Source of the DNA: Deltaproteobacteria bacterium
GTDB lineage: Bacteria; Desulfobacterota; Desulfuromonadia; Desulfuromonadales; BM103
NCBI GenBank assembly: GCA_005774545.1
Contig: VAUL01000014.1
Coordinates: forward strand, 1-61,126
Length of the DNA: 61,126 bases
Direction: 5' to 3'
Every line of letters starts with the position of its first letter. Position 1 is the stretch's first letter. The position numbers and the translations under genes were made by a program. The notes under the pieces are model-generated. The model had not been told where the DNA came from and made no database searches. It saw nothing but the letters and a program-made list of their open reading frames with translations. Below, one piece after another: positions 8,005 to 19,734 of this stretch.

Positions 8005-9051
8005 TCAGATCAGGTCCCAGCTGAGCGCGGTGCCGCGCCGCACGTCGCACCTGACGGTCTTCCCCAGCACCAGGTCGAAGTATTTCGTCGGCAGGCCGAG
8101 ACCCGGGCGGATCGCCCGCAGGTTCTCCGCGGTCAGGGCCTCGCCGGCCTTGAGATCCTTGACGATGTACAGCGACCGCCGGTACTGCAGCGACTTGACC
8201 TCGTCACCCATCGGGCCGTAACTGATCCGGCCGAGCGACTGCCAGGCACGTTCGGTCTCGGTGACCAGTTGGGCCATCTCCTCGGGCTCCATGGAGAAGG
8301 CGCTGTCCACCCCGCCGTCGGCACGGCGCAGGGTGAAGTGCTTCTCGATCACGGTGGCACCGAGGGCCACGCTCGCCACCGAAACCCCGACCCCCATGGT
8401 GTGGTCGGAGAGCCCGACCTCGCAGCCGAACAGCTCGCGCAGGTGCGGAATGGTAAGGATGTTGGTGTTTTCCGGCGAGGCCGGATAGGTGCTGGTGCAC
8501 TTGAGCAGGACCAGCTCCCTGCAGCCGGCGCTGCGCGCGGCGCGCACCGTTTCGTCGAGTTCGGCGACGGTCGCCATCCCGGTAGAGATGATCAGTGGCT
8601 TGCCGGTGGCGGCGACGCGCCGGACCAGCATCAGATCGGTGTTTTCGAAGGAGGCGATCTTGTAGCAGGGGACATCGAGGCTTTCGAGGAAGTCCACCGC
8701 CGTATCGTCGAAGGGGGTGCTGAACGGCACCATCCCCAGCGCCCGCGCCCGGTCGAAGATCGGCTGGTGCCACTCCCAAGGGGTGTAGGCCTCGCCGTAC
8801 AGCTGGTACAGCGACGCCCCCGCCCACAGGCTCTTCGGGTCGCCGACATGGAACTCGCGCTCGTCCAGGTCGATCGTCATGGTGTCCGGGGTGTAGGTCT
8901 GGATCTTCAGCGCGTGGGCGCCGCTCCGGGCCGCGGCCTCGACGATCGCCAGCGCCCGTTCGAGCGACTGGTTGTGGTTGCCGGACATCTCCGCGATGAT
9001 GAACGGCGGCGCTTGCCTGCCGATCGCGTGTCCGAGAAGGTTCATTGACAT
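8005..9051 (-). CDS. pseI: Pseudaminic acid synthase
   Basis: A NeuB-family synthase of 348 residues that condenses a 2,4-diacetamido-trideoxy sugar with phosphoenolpyruvate. It shows EMSGNHNQ (21-28), which is the PseI-type variant of the NeuB motif, then K-I-Q-T-Y-T-P-D, the STGMA loop, S-D-H-T-M-G, and E-K-H-F-T-L-R-R. A C-terminal SAF (antifreeze-like) domain spans roughly residues 285-345. Starts are possible at 9051 or at 9045, and the second forms an ATGA overlap with the ATP-grasp stop. It is the central enzyme of this locus. Confidence 0.95.
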   Translation of the reverse strand: MSMNLLGHAIGRQAPPFIIAEMSGNHNQSLERALAIVEAAARSGAHALKIQTYTPDTMTIDLDEREFHVGDPKSLWAGASLYQLYGEAYTPWEWHQPIFDRARALGMVPFSTPFDDTAVDFLESLDVPCYKIASFENTDLMLVRRVAATGKPLIISTGMATVAELDETVRAARSAGCRELVLLKCTSTYPASPENTNILTIPHLRELFGCEVGLSDHTMGVGVSVASVALGATVIEKHFTLRRADGGVDSAFSMEPEEMAQLVTETERAWQSLGRISYGPMGDEVKSLQYRRSLYIVKDLKAGEALTAENLRAIRPGLGLPTKYFDLVLGKTVRCDVRRGTALSWDLI

Positions 9052-10007
9052 GTCACACCCCCGTCACAGGCGTTTTTCAGGACCGCGGCCCCTTGTATCC
9101 TTGCCACCGTCGTGCCGGCAGGCGGCACGGCGAACTCCACCGGCTCCCCCAGGGCGTCGCGAATCGACCAGGCGACATCCTGGAAACCGATCAGATGACG
9201 CATCATGACTGTCGAGGAGAAGCGCGGGTTGATTTCGAAGATGCGCGGTCCATCGGCAGTGAGCCGCAGCTGGGCGTTGATCGCCCCCTTCAGGTCGAGG
9301 GCTTCGGCGATGGTCGTGCACTGGCGCAGCGTCTCCGCGTCGTTGACGACCCGGGCCCAGCCGGTAAAGCCGCCGACCAGGGTCCGCAGCAGCTGGAGTA
9401 CGGCCACCCGGCCGTCGCGCGCGCGGAAGATGGCGCAGGTGACCTCCCGGTCGGCCGGGAGGAGCAGTTCCTGGAGGATCGCCGCCGGATATCTGGCCCG
9501 GTAAAAACCCACCTCCTCGGCCGTCTCGCAGACAAAAACCGTCTTGGAACCGGCGCCGCGCCGCGACTTGAAGATGCACGGCAGAGGCACCTCCCGATCG
9601 AGGCTGTCGGCATCGACCGTCCATGGGCCGGGACAGCCGATCGAAGCGAGGAACTGTGCCGTCGCCAGTTTGTCGCAGCCGACCGCGATGGCTTCCCGGT
9701 TGGCCATGACCAGCCGGGCGCCGGCGATGGCACCGCCGGCGTCGCCGGCCAGGGCGAGCATCTCCGCTTCCGACATCGGGATGCACAACTCCACCCCTTC
9801 CCGCCCAACCAGGTCGGCAAGCCAGTCGCGGTAGTGCGGTTCGGAGGCGCGCGGCGCCAGGCACACGGTGTCGGCGAACAGTTCGCCGGCATGACGGGCG
9901 TGGATCTCCGTGCCGATAATCCTGCACCCCGGATACATCTCGCGCAGGATCGTCGCCACGCCCTGGGCGATGTCACCGCCGATTGCCGTGACCAATGCGG
10001 TTTTCAT
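9042..10007 (-). CDS. ATP-grasp enzyme (CarB-like) in nonulosonate locus
   Basis: A 321-residue ATP-grasp protein. The N-terminal pre-ATP-grasp Rossmann part begins with V-T-A-I-G-G-D-I-A-Q-G. The middle has F-K-S-R-R-G-A-G-S-K, the nucleotide-binding lysine and glycine-rich loop. The metal-site segment is I-F-E-I-N-P-R-F-S-S. Such proteins resemble carbamoyl-phosphate synthase large-chain fragments and often ligate an amino acid or similar group onto an amine. It overlaps pseI and the phosphoesterase gene by four bases or more, so it probably acts on the same sugar pathway. Substrate unknown. Confidence 0.85.
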   Translation of the reverse strand: MKTALVTAIGGDIAQGVATILREMYPGCRIIGTEIHARHAGELFADTVCLAPRASEPHYRDWLADLVGREGVELCIPMSEAEMLALAGDAGGAIAGARLVMANREAIAVGCDKLATAQFLASIGCPGPWTVDADSLDREVPLPCIFKSRRGAGSKTVFVCETAEEVGFYRARYPAAILQELLLPADREVTCAIFRARDGRVAVLQLLRTLVGGFTGWARVVNDAETLRQCTTIAEALDLKGAINAQLRLTADGPRIFEINPRFSSTVMMRHLIGFQDVAWSIRDALGEPVEFAVPPAGTTVARIQGAAVLKNACDGGVTCQ

Positions 10008-10702
10008 CTGCGCTCCAGTACTTCGGCCAGATAGGGAAGCCCGGGATGGCGCCGGCGCGACTCCGCGACGACGAACCCGGCATCATAGTCTGCGTGCCGG
10101 GCCGTCGCCTCACCGGACCCGGTATCATACAACATCCAGTGGGCACCGGGCACGCGATTGCGCGGCTGCCCGACCGAACCGGGATTGACCAGCAGGGTCT
10201 CGCCGACCTGCCAGCGGGACGGGTAATGGGTGTGCCCCATGACCACCAGGTCGTACCCCGGCAGGATGCACGTGCCGATCAGTTCCGGCGAAGCGTCCGG
10301 GTAAACGTAGCGATCGAGATCCCGGGGCGAACCGTGACAGAGCAGGATGCGGCGGCCGTCGACCGTCAGTTCCAGGGGGTGCGGCAGGGTGCACAGCCAG
10401 TCGCGCCGGGTCTCATCGAGTTCCTCGGCGGCGATCCGCAGCCCCGAGCCGTATTTCGCCTCCGCCGCGGCGAGACTGGCGCCGTCGGCCAAGCCTCGGG
10501 CCAGCATCTCTTCGTGGTTGCCGCGGACGACGGCTGCATCCCATCCCTGCAGCAGGTCCAGGACCTCCCGCGGCCAGAAGTAGTAGCCGACCAGGTCGCC
10601 GGTCACCAGCAGCCGCTCCGCGCCATGTCCGGCAGCAGCCTCGAGAACCGCCGCCAGGGCCAGGTGATTGCCGTGGATGTCCCCCAGCAGCGCCAGTTTC
10701 AT
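10004..10702 (-). CDS. Metallophosphoesterase (calcineurin-like)
   Basis: A 232-residue single-domain metallophosphoesterase of the YfcE/MJ0936 type. The metal-binding set is clear: GDIHGN (8-13), GDLVG, RGNHEE, then C-H-G-S-P, and the closing G-H-T-H-Y-P with N-P-G-S-V-G-Q-P. It overlaps the following ATP-grasp gene by four bases (ATGA). It might dephosphorylate an intermediate of the nonulosonate pathway (pseudaminic acid synthesis itself needs no separate phosphatase), or act on a nucleotide. No signal peptide is seen. Confidence 0.9.
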   Translation of the reverse strand: MKLALLGDIHGNHLALAAVLEAAAGHGAERLLVTGDLVGYYFWPREVLDLLQGWDAAVVRGNHEEMLARGLADGASLAAAEAKYGSGLRIAAEELDETRRDWLCTLPHPLELTVDGRRILLCHGSPRDLDRYVYPDASPELIGTCILPGYDLVVMGHTHYPSRWQVGETLLVNPGSVGQPRNRVPGAHWMLYDTGSGEATARHADYDAGFVVAESRRRHPGLPYLAEVLERR

Positions 10703-10714
10703 CCGCTGCGCCGG

Positions 10715-11623
10715 TCAGCGGCGGGTGGCGACGACCATGACGTCGCGGCCGTATCCGCCGGCCGCCAGCGTCGCGTAGAAATGGTCGAGTTCCGCCATCA
10801 TTCCGGCCTGCTTCATGTTGTTCTCGAACTCCACCCGCCGCGCATGCGCCACGGGCCCGAGTTCCGGCGACGCGATGTAGTCCAGATCCTGCAGCAGGAA
10901 CAGTTCGAGCGGATAGAGCGCCGACTGGTCGACCACCTCGAAGCCGGCGTTGCCGAGAGCATGCCGGAGCGTATCGAAATCGAAGTAGTTGACGTGGTCG
11001 GGGAGACAGACGAACCACGGGAGATGCCCCTTCACCTTGAGGAACGCCCGCTGCAGCTTGCTGAAGTCGTTCGGCACGGTGACGCACAGCGTCGCCCCCG
11101 GCTTCATCACCCGGTGCAGCCGCCGGAGGATCGTCATCGGCTCGGTCACGTGCTCGAGGACGTTGACCATCACGTAGGCATCGTAACTCTTGGCTGCGCC
11201 CTGCTCGGCCTCGTCCAGATACGCCCACACGTTCGACCGGTAGAAGCTGCCGAAGCCGAGAGCCTTGGCCCGGTCGAGCCCCGGGCTCTGGTCGAAGCCG
11301 GTCACCTTGTCAAACCCGAGGGCATGCAGTTCCTTGAGGAAACCGCCGTCGCCGCACCCCATGTCCACGACACTGGCATCGACGCTCAGGTTGCGCGCCA
11401 GCAGCCGTGCGGTTTCGGCCAGGTTGGCCTGGGGGGTCGGCATCTCGTAGTTGGCGTAGTACTCGGCCAGGTATTCGGGCCCCGGGTACGGATCGACGTG
11501 ATAGAAACCGCAGGTCTCGCAGAAGCCGAGCCGGGTCCCCTCGATCGGCCGGCCGTGCCGCCACAGTTTCTCCGGGACCGGGTCGAGGAGATAGTCGCTA
11601 AACCGGTGATTCTCAGAACTCAT
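10715..11623 (-). CDS. Class I SAM methyltransferase with N-terminal Cys motif
   Basis: The ATG at 11623 (MSSENHRFSDY) has AGGGAG at good spacing. A GTG six bases further up would leave no room for it. The 302-residue protein carries C-E-T-C-G-F near residue 35, a zinc-binding-like segment as in sugar C-methyltransferases, and the SAM loop V-V-D-M-G-C-G-D-G-G, then V-N-V-L-E-H-V-T-E-P and V-P-N-D-F-S-K-L. This pattern matches methyltransferase domains of deoxysugar and nonulosonate loci. It may methylate a sugar or its N-acyl group. Target unknown. Confidence 0.85.
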   Translation of the reverse strand: MSSENHRFSDYLLDPVPEKLWRHGRPIEGTRLGFCETCGFYHVDPYPGPEYLAEYYANYEMPTPQANLAETARLLARNLSVDASVVDMGCGDGGFLKELHALGFDKVTGFDQSPGLDRAKALGFGSFYRSNVWAYLDEAEQGAAKSYDAYVMVNVLEHVTEPMTILRRLHRVMKPGATLCVTVPNDFSKLQRAFLKVKGHLPWFVCLPDHVNYFDFDTLRHALGNAGFEVVDQSALYPLELFLLQDLDYIASPELGPVAHARRVEFENNMKQAGMMAELDHFYATLAAGGYGRDVMVVATRR

Positions 11624-11636
11624 GGTCACTCCCTTT

Positions 11637-12695
11637 TCAGATGGCTCCGAGCATGGCGCCGGCGATGGTCCTGCCGCCGGTCCAGCCGCTCATGATGTCC
11701 AGGCATTTCCGCGCATATCCCTGCATCACGCCAGGGTTGCGCAGCAGATATTCGACATGCTCCCGCAACAGCTCCGCGGTCGCCTCCTCCCCCCACCCCA
11801 GGTATCTGACGACCCCGATCGCGGCGAGATCCTGCGTCGTCCTGAGCTGGTTGTCGGCCAGCACGAACGTCAGCGCCGGCAGGCCGAGGACGCAGCGCTC
11901 CCAGGTGGTCGCCCCGCCGGCACCGATGGCGAGGTCGGCATTATTCATCAATTCCGCCATATTTGAAACCTGGCAGTGGAATCGCGCCCCGGGGATGCGC
12001 TCGCAAAGGGCGGCGATCTCCGGCTTGTGCGGGTTCGCGCCGCCGACGACGACGTCGAGCGCCACCTCCGGCGGCACGAATCCCTGCAGATACGCGAGCA
12101 TCCGGCCGGTCAGGTTGCCGGGGTCGCCGCCGCCGAAGAAGAGCAGGATCCGGCGGATCCGCCCGTCGCGCAGCCGCAGCCGCTGCCGCGCGCTAGCGAA
12201 CTCCTCGCGCAACAGCACGTACTGCGGGCCGAGGTACGTCACGCAGGCCGGCGGGAGCAGCCCGGCATAGCGGGTCGCGCCGTCCGCGTAGTAGTTCTGG
12301 TCGAGCAGCAGGTCGCAGTCGTGGCGCCGGTCGGCCAGGTCGTCGATCGCCATGAGCCGGCGGGCATGGGGGCGCAGCTGCCGCTCCCATGCCGCGTCGA
12401 GACCGTAATGATCGACCACCGCCCAGTCGGCACCGTCCGGGAAGAAGGTCCGCAGCGCCGCGGCCGTTTCTGCGGCGTCGCTCTCGCGACCGGGGAGCAG
12501 GGCCACATCGTAGCCCCCCGCCCGCAGATAGTCGCCCATCCCGCCGGGGAGATCGCGGCAGGCGAAGACCACGCCGGCCCCCTCCTCGCGCAGCAGGCCG
12601 GCAAGGGTCAGGCAGCGCATGACGTGGCCGCTGCCGATCTCCAGGGAGGCGTCGGCGCGGATCAGAACCTTGGCGTTGCCGCGGGGGCCGGGCAT
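11637..12695 (-). CDS. pseG: UDP-2,4-diacetamido-2,4,6-trideoxy-beta-L-altropyranose hydrolase
   Basis: A 352-residue GT-B-fold protein of the PseG family, which removes UDP from the PseH product before the PseI step. The N-terminus V-L-I-R-A-D-A-S-L-E-I-G-S-G-H-V-M-R-C is diagnostic, with the conserved His in G-S-G-H-V. The C-terminal half has L-A-I-G-A-G-G-A-T-T-W-E-R, the UDP-binding segment. It is flanked by the class III aminotransferase (13 bases away) and the methyltransferase. Confidence 0.92.
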   Translation of the reverse strand: MPGPRGNAKVLIRADASLEIGSGHVMRCLTLAGLLREEGAGVVFACRDLPGGMGDYLRAGGYDVALLPGRESDAAETAAALRTFFPDGADWAVVDHYGLDAAWERQLRPHARRLMAIDDLADRRHDCDLLLDQNYYADGATRYAGLLPPACVTYLGPQYVLLREEFASARQRLRLRDGRIRRILLFFGGGDPGNLTGRMLAYLQGFVPPEVALDVVVGGANPHKPEIAALCERIPGARFHCQVSNMAELMNNADLAIGAGGATTWERCVLGLPALTFVLADNQLRTTQDLAAIGVVRYLGWGEEATAELLREHVEYLLRNPGVMQGYARKCLDIMSGWTGGRTIAGAMLGAI

Positions 12696-12708
12696 CGTGC
12701 CGTCAGCG

Positions 12709-14040
12709 TCAGATCTTCTTGCGGAAGACCGGCTTGGCCGGCCTGCCGACCAGCAGCCCGGCGGTATCGCCCCGGTCGAGGGCCTGGCGGTAGACGGCGC
12801 ACGACTCGTCGAACGCCTCGACCAGCAGGTCGATCTCCGGCTGCTGATGCGACCAGGTCGGATAGAACAGCCCCTGGAACAGCACGCCGCGGGCGATCAT
12901 CTCCTGCATCATCAGGGTGCGGAAGGCATCGTCGGGCGTTTCCTGCGCGTTGCGGCAGACCAGGGCGAGCAGGCACGGATAACCGATCACCTGCAGCGAC
13001 TGTTCCAGGCCGCGGCTGCGGATCACCTGGTCGAGCTGCTGCTTCAGGATCTCTCCGCGCGCCCAGTTGCTCTCGACCATGCCGTGTTCCTTGAAGGCCT
13101 TGATCGTCGCGATCATCGCCGCCAGCCCGGTGGTTTCGGCGCCGTGGGTCGTGGAGATCAGGAAGAGCTTGTCCTCCCCCTCCCGCCGGATGCCGCCCAG
13201 TTCCATGATCTCGGCGCGGCCGGTCAGCGCGCAGGCCGAGAAGCCGTTGGCGATCCCCTTCCCCCAGGTCGACAGGTCCGGCTTGACGCCCAGGTAGTTA
13301 TGGGCGCCTTTCAAGCTCCACTTGAAGCCGCTGATCATCTCGTCGAGGATCAGCAGCACCCCGGCGTCCCGGCACAGCGCCGCCACCTTCTGCAGGAAGT
13401 TGTCCCGGGGCGGATCGAACTTGACCGGCTCCATCAGCACGCAGGCGATGTCGTGGTTCCTGTCGGCCAGCAACGCCTCGACGGAGGCCAGGTCGTTGTA
13501 GCTGAAGGTGGCCGTCATCGAGCGCGCGTCCGCCGGGATCCCCCGGTCGCACGGGGTGGTGGCGATGAACCAGTCGTCGTAGCTGAAGAACGGGTGCTCG
13601 CGGGCGATGGCCACCCGGCTGCGGCCGGTATAGGCCCGCGCCAGCTTGATGGCGGCGGTGGTCACGGTCGAGCCGTTCTTGGCGAATTTGACCATCTCGC
13701 CGGACTCGACGGTGTCGAGGAACAGGCGGGCCGCCTCCATCTCGATCGCCGCCGGCCGCTGGAAGTTCGTGCCGCTGTAGGCCGCCTCGCAAACCGCCCG
13801 GGCGACCGGCTCGTAGCCATGGCCGATGCAGACGGAGGTCAGCCCCATGCTGCAGTCGAGATAGCGGTTGCCGTCGAGGTCCCAGACGTAGGCGCCCTCG
13901 CCGCGGGTGATGGCGGCCGGAGCGTTATGGGGGAACTGATCGTCGCCCTTGGAGTAGGTGTGCGCTCCGCCGGGGATCAGGTCGTGAATCTGTGCCGCAA
14001 ACTCGCGCGACTTGTCGAACCTGTCGATCTTTTTCAACAT
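12709..14040 (-). CDS. Class III PLP aminotransferase (glutamate-1-semialdehyde aminomutase-like)
   Basis: A 443-residue class III aminotransferase. Marks are G-G-A-H-T-Y-S-K-G at the N-terminus, N-G-S-T-V-T-T (122-128) for cofactor phosphate, L-D-E-M-I-S-G-F (232-239) with the pyridine-binding Asp, and the PLP lysine in T-W-G-K-G-I-A-N-G (Lys261). It resembles HemL, but its place between pseF and pseG points to a glycan role. Standard pseudaminic acid synthesis does not need it, so it may make an amino-bearing substituent or a variant sugar. True HemL is less likely here but not excluded. Confidence 0.88.
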   Translation of the reverse strand: MLKKIDRFDKSREFAAQIHDLIPGGAHTYSKGDDQFPHNAPAAITRGEGAYVWDLDGNRYLDCSMGLTSVCIGHGYEPVARAVCEAAYSGTNFQRPAAIEMEAARLFLDTVESGEMVKFAKNGSTVTTAAIKLARAYTGRSRVAIAREHPFFSYDDWFIATTPCDRGIPADARSMTATFSYNDLASVEALLADRNHDIACVLMEPVKFDPPRDNFLQKVAALCRDAGVLLILDEMISGFKWSLKGAHNYLGVKPDLSTWGKGIANGFSACALTGRAEIMELGGIRREGEDKLFLISTTHGAETTGLAAMIATIKAFKEHGMVESNWARGEILKQQLDQVIRSRGLEQSLQVIGYPCLLALVCRNAQETPDDAFRTLMMQEMIARGVLFQGLFYPTWSHQQPEIDLLVEAFDESCAVYRQALDRGDTAGLLVGRPAKPVFRKKI

Positions 14041-14049
14041 ACGCTCGAT

Positions 14050-14841
14050 TTACCTCGTCTTTTCCGGAGAGTCCGCATCCTTGGCCAGGGAGAGACGGTA
14101 GCCCTCGTTGCGCCCGATGCTGCGGTTGATCTCCTGATAATCCCGATGTTTCTGCAGCAGCCCGAGAATGTCGTCGGACGTAAAGGCCTGATCGGCCGGG
14201 AAAAGCGCCTCGTAAACCCGCGTGACGAATTCGAAGTCGGCCGGTTCGTCGACGGTCCACCTGAGGCCGGAGAGATCCGTCCCGTTTTTGAGAACGCCGA
14301 GCCGGAAACGCTCCGGATGCCGGTAGAGGAACGGCGTAACGTGCTCGCGCTGCGACGGCAGCGTTGCCTCCCGCCATGCCTGCTCGAGGCACGCAAAGCG
14401 CATGACCTCGACATCGAGACCGTCCGGGAAGGTCGGTTCGAGGGCATTGCTGGTATAGTCGTACCCGCCCGAGAGGTGCAGCCCGATCGTTGCGTCGATC
14501 ACCGCGGGATCGGCCAGGGGGCAGTCGCCGGTCAGCCGGACCACGTGTTCCGGCGTATACCGCCCGGCGGCCCGGAAGAAGCGGTCGAGCACGTCCGCAA
14601 GGCTGCCGCGGAAGCAGTCGATGCCGCGCTCGCGGCACATCTCCGCCAGCGGATCGTCGCTGGCATCGACGCTGGTCGCAACCACCAGCCGTTCGATCAG
14701 CCGCGCCCGCCTGATCCGCTCGATCTGGCGAAAGAGCATCGGCTCGCCGAGGATCGGGCGGAGCACCTTCCCCGGCAGCCGCGACGAGGAGACCCGCGCC
14801 TGCAGGATGGCCAGGATGCCGACCGGGATGTCCGGGGTCAC
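14050..14841 (-). CDS. pseF: CMP-pseudaminic acid synthetase-like cytidylyltransferase (PseF/SpsF family)
   Basis: A 263-residue nucleotidyltransferase. The GTG at 14841 overlaps the reductase stop (GTGA); another GTG at 14850 is possible. The N-terminal I-L-Q-A-R-V-S-S-S-R-L-P-G-K-V-L is the SpsF/PseF version of the nucleotide-binding signature, followed by V-R-L-T-G-D-C-P-L, with conserved acidic residues. The family activates nonulosonic acids as CMP-sugars. Spore-coat SpsF homologues have a similar sequence, so the substrate call relies on the surrounding pse genes. Confidence 0.88.
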   Translation of the reverse strand: MTPDIPVGILAILQARVSSSRLPGKVLRPILGEPMLFRQIERIRRARLIERLVVATSVDASDDPLAEMCRERGIDCFRGSLADVLDRFFRAAGRYTPEHVVRLTGDCPLADPAVIDATIGLHLSGGYDYTSNALEPTFPDGLDVEVMRFACLEQAWREATLPSQREHVTPFLYRHPERFRLGVLKNGTDLSGLRWTVDEPADFEFVTRVYEALFPADQAFTSDDILGLLQKHRDYQEINRSIGRNEGYRLSLAKDADSPEKTR

Positions 14842-15713
14842 GACGGCCACCTCGACGGATCGACGTATCGTTCGTCGTTCAACCCGAAGCCGGCCAGGTC
14901 GAGTTCCAGGGGCTGGCCGGCGATCCGGCACAATTCTTCGAACTGGCGGCGGTCGTTGACCCCGCAGACCACGGTGTCGATTTCCGGCAGCCCGGCGACG
15001 AAGTGGTAGGCGGCGGCCTGCGGCGACACCCCGGCGCGGTCCACGCACGCCCGGTAGGCGGCGACGTGTCTGCGGATCGGGTCGAAATGGGCCGGCAGCT
15101 GCTGCGGCTCCATGAGCAGCAGCCCCTGCAGGAAGACCGAACGGGCATGGACCTCGACCCCGGCCGCCTTGAGCCGACGCAGCTGACCGCCGGCGAGCAG
15201 ACGCTGGTCGAAGACGTTCACCGGCACCTGGACGATATCGACGGGGTACTGCGCCAGCAGCCTCTCGATCTGCGCCCCGCCGTAGACCGAGGCGCCCAGG
15301 CGGGACACGCGCCCCTCCTCCCGCAGCCGGCACATCGCCTCCCAAAGGAGCGCGCCGCCGGGCGCAAACAGGTCGTCGCAGTGATGAACCATCAGGCCGT
15401 ACGCCTGCGACAGCCGCAGCTGTTCAAGCGAGGCGAGAAACCGGGCGCGCAGGGCGGCGGCGTCCGCCGCCCCGACCTGCTCCCTGCGCACGGGGAGGGT
15501 CTTGGTGACCACCCGGAACGGGCCATCGCCGACCCCCGCCGCCCCGAGCACCTGTTCGCTGCAACCGTATGCCGCCGCGGTATCGACGACGGATACGCCA
15601 TGCCGACGGGCCGCGTCGAGGATCGCGACGACTTCGTCCTGAGGGGTGCGCCCGCCGGCATTGGAGATCCCGTAGTCCAGCCCGAACTGGACCGTCCCCA
15701 GTCCCAGCTTCAC
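14838..15713 (-). CDS. Aldo/keto reductase in nonulosonate locus
   Basis: From the GTG at 15713, which overlaps the pseC stop (GTGA), this is a 291-residue TIM-barrel reductase beginning K-L-G-L-G-T-V-Q-F-G. The catalytic tetrad can be read: Asp and Tyr in V-V-D-T-A-A-A-Y-G, Lys in V-T-K-T-L, and His in V-H-H-C-D-D. The longer open frame upstream is a shadow of pseC. It is unusual in a pse operon. It probably reduces a keto-sugar or works with the class III aminotransferase on a substituent. Confidence 0.88.
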   Translation of the reverse strand: MKLGLGTVQFGLDYGISNAGGRTPQDEVVAILDAARRHGVSVVDTAAAYGCSEQVLGAAGVGDGPFRVVTKTLPVRREQVGAADAAALRARFLASLEQLRLSQAYGLMVHHCDDLFAPGGALLWEAMCRLREEGRVSRLGASVYGGAQIERLLAQYPVDIVQVPVNVFDQRLLAGGQLRRLKAAGVEVHARSVFLQGLLLMEPQQLPAHFDPIRRHVAAYRACVDRAGVSPQAAAYHFVAGLPEIDTVVCGVNDRRQFEELCRIAGQPLELDLAGFGLNDERYVDPSRWPS

Positions 15714-16864
15714 CGCAGCGCCTCCTTGAGCGCCGCCGCCACCCGGTCCTGATCCGCCTCGCTCAGCGTCGGATACATCGGCAGGCTCAGGGCGCACCGG
15801 TAGTAGCGTTCGGCCTCGGGAAACTGCCCGGGTCTGAACCCCATCCGCTCGTAATAGGGCTGGGTGTGCACCGGGATATAGTGAAGGTTGACTCCGACCC
15901 CCGCTGCGCGCAGCCGCTCGAACACCCGGCGCTGCGCTCCTTCCCCCGCATCCTGCAGGCGGACGACATAGAGATGGTAGCCGGAATAGCCGTCGGGATG
16001 CTGCCATGGCAGCACCAGCGGCAGACCGTCGAGCAGCCGCCCGTAACGCTCCGCCACCTGGTGGCGGCGGGCGACGTAGCCGTCGAGACGGTCCATCTGG
16101 CTGACCCCGAGAGCGGCCTGCAGCTCGGTCATCCGATAGTTGAAGCCGAGCTCGATCTGCTGGTAGTACCACGGGCCGTCGGGCTCGCGAGTCATCAGGG
16201 CCGGGTCGCGGGTGATGCCGTGGCTGCGCAGCAGGGCCATGCGCGCGGCCAGCTCGGCGCTGTTGGTCACGGCCATCCCCCCTTCGGCGGTGGTGATGAT
16301 CTTGACCGGGTGGAAGCTGAAGATCGTGATGTCGCTGTAGCGGCCGTCGCCGATCGGGCGGCCCTGGTACCTGCCGCCGATGGCGTGGGAGGCGTCCTCG
16401 ATGACCTTGAAGCCGAAGCGCCGGGCCAGCGCGTGGATCTCCGCCATGGCGCACGGCTGACCGCAGAGGTGGACGGGGACGACCACCTTCGGCAGGCGTC
16501 CGGCGCGCTCCGCCTCGATCAGCTTGCGTTCAAGGGCTCCGGGACAGAGGTTGTAAGTGTGCGGGTCGATATCGACGAAGTCGACCTGCGCCCCGCAGTA
16601 AAGGGCACAGTTCGCCGAGGCGACGAACGTGATCGGGCTGGTCCACAGCCAGTCGCCCGGCCCCAGCCCCAGGGCCAGGCAGGCCAGGTGCAGCGCCGAG
16701 GTCGCGCTGTTGACCGCAACGGCATGGCCGGCCGAGCAGTAGTCGGCAACCATCCGCTCGAAACGCGGGACCACCGGCCCCTGCGTCAGGAAATCGGAGT
16801 TCAGCACCTGCACGACGGCATCGATATCCGCCGCGGTGATCTCCTGTCGTCCGTAGGGGATCAC
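15710..16864 (-). CDS. pseC: UDP-4-amino-4,6-dideoxy-N-acetyl-beta-L-altrosamine transaminase
   Basis: A DegT/DnrJ-type PLP enzyme of 384 residues, second step of pseudaminic acid synthesis. It starts MIPYGRQEI, typical of PseC. It has N-S-A-T-S-A-L-H-L (52-60), D-A-S-H-A-I-G-G, and the PLP lysine Lys188 in FSFHPVKIITTAEGG. The start is GTG, three bases after the pseB stop. It uses the keto product of PseB and glutamate. Assignment is strong because PseB is adjacent. Confidence 0.94.
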   Translation of the reverse strand: MIPYGRQEITAADIDAVVQVLNSDFLTQGPVVPRFERMVADYCSAGHAVAVNSATSALHLACLALGLGPGDWLWTSPITFVASANCALYCGAQVDFVDIDPHTYNLCPGALERKLIEAERAGRLPKVVVPVHLCGQPCAMAEIHALARRFGFKVIEDASHAIGGRYQGRPIGDGRYSDITIFSFHPVKIITTAEGGMAVTNSAELAARMALLRSHGITRDPALMTREPDGPWYYQQIELGFNYRMTELQAALGVSQMDRLDGYVARRHQVAERYGRLLDGLPLVLPWQHPDGYSGYHLYVVRLQDAGEGAQRRVFERLRAAGVGVNLHYIPVHTQPYYERMGFRPGQFPEAERYYRCALSLPMYPTLSEADQDRVAAALKEALR

Positions 16865-16867
16865 CGG

Positions 16868-19692
<2,825 letters not shown>

Positions 19693-19734
19693 GCGGCAGT
19701 CATGTCCACGAATAAGGCTTCACAAACGGCCGCC

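Noticed and set aside
12709-14040. Calling the class III aminotransferase hemL
   Set aside because: It resembles glutamate-1-semialdehyde aminomutase but lies between pseF and pseG, so a haem role is not supported by context.
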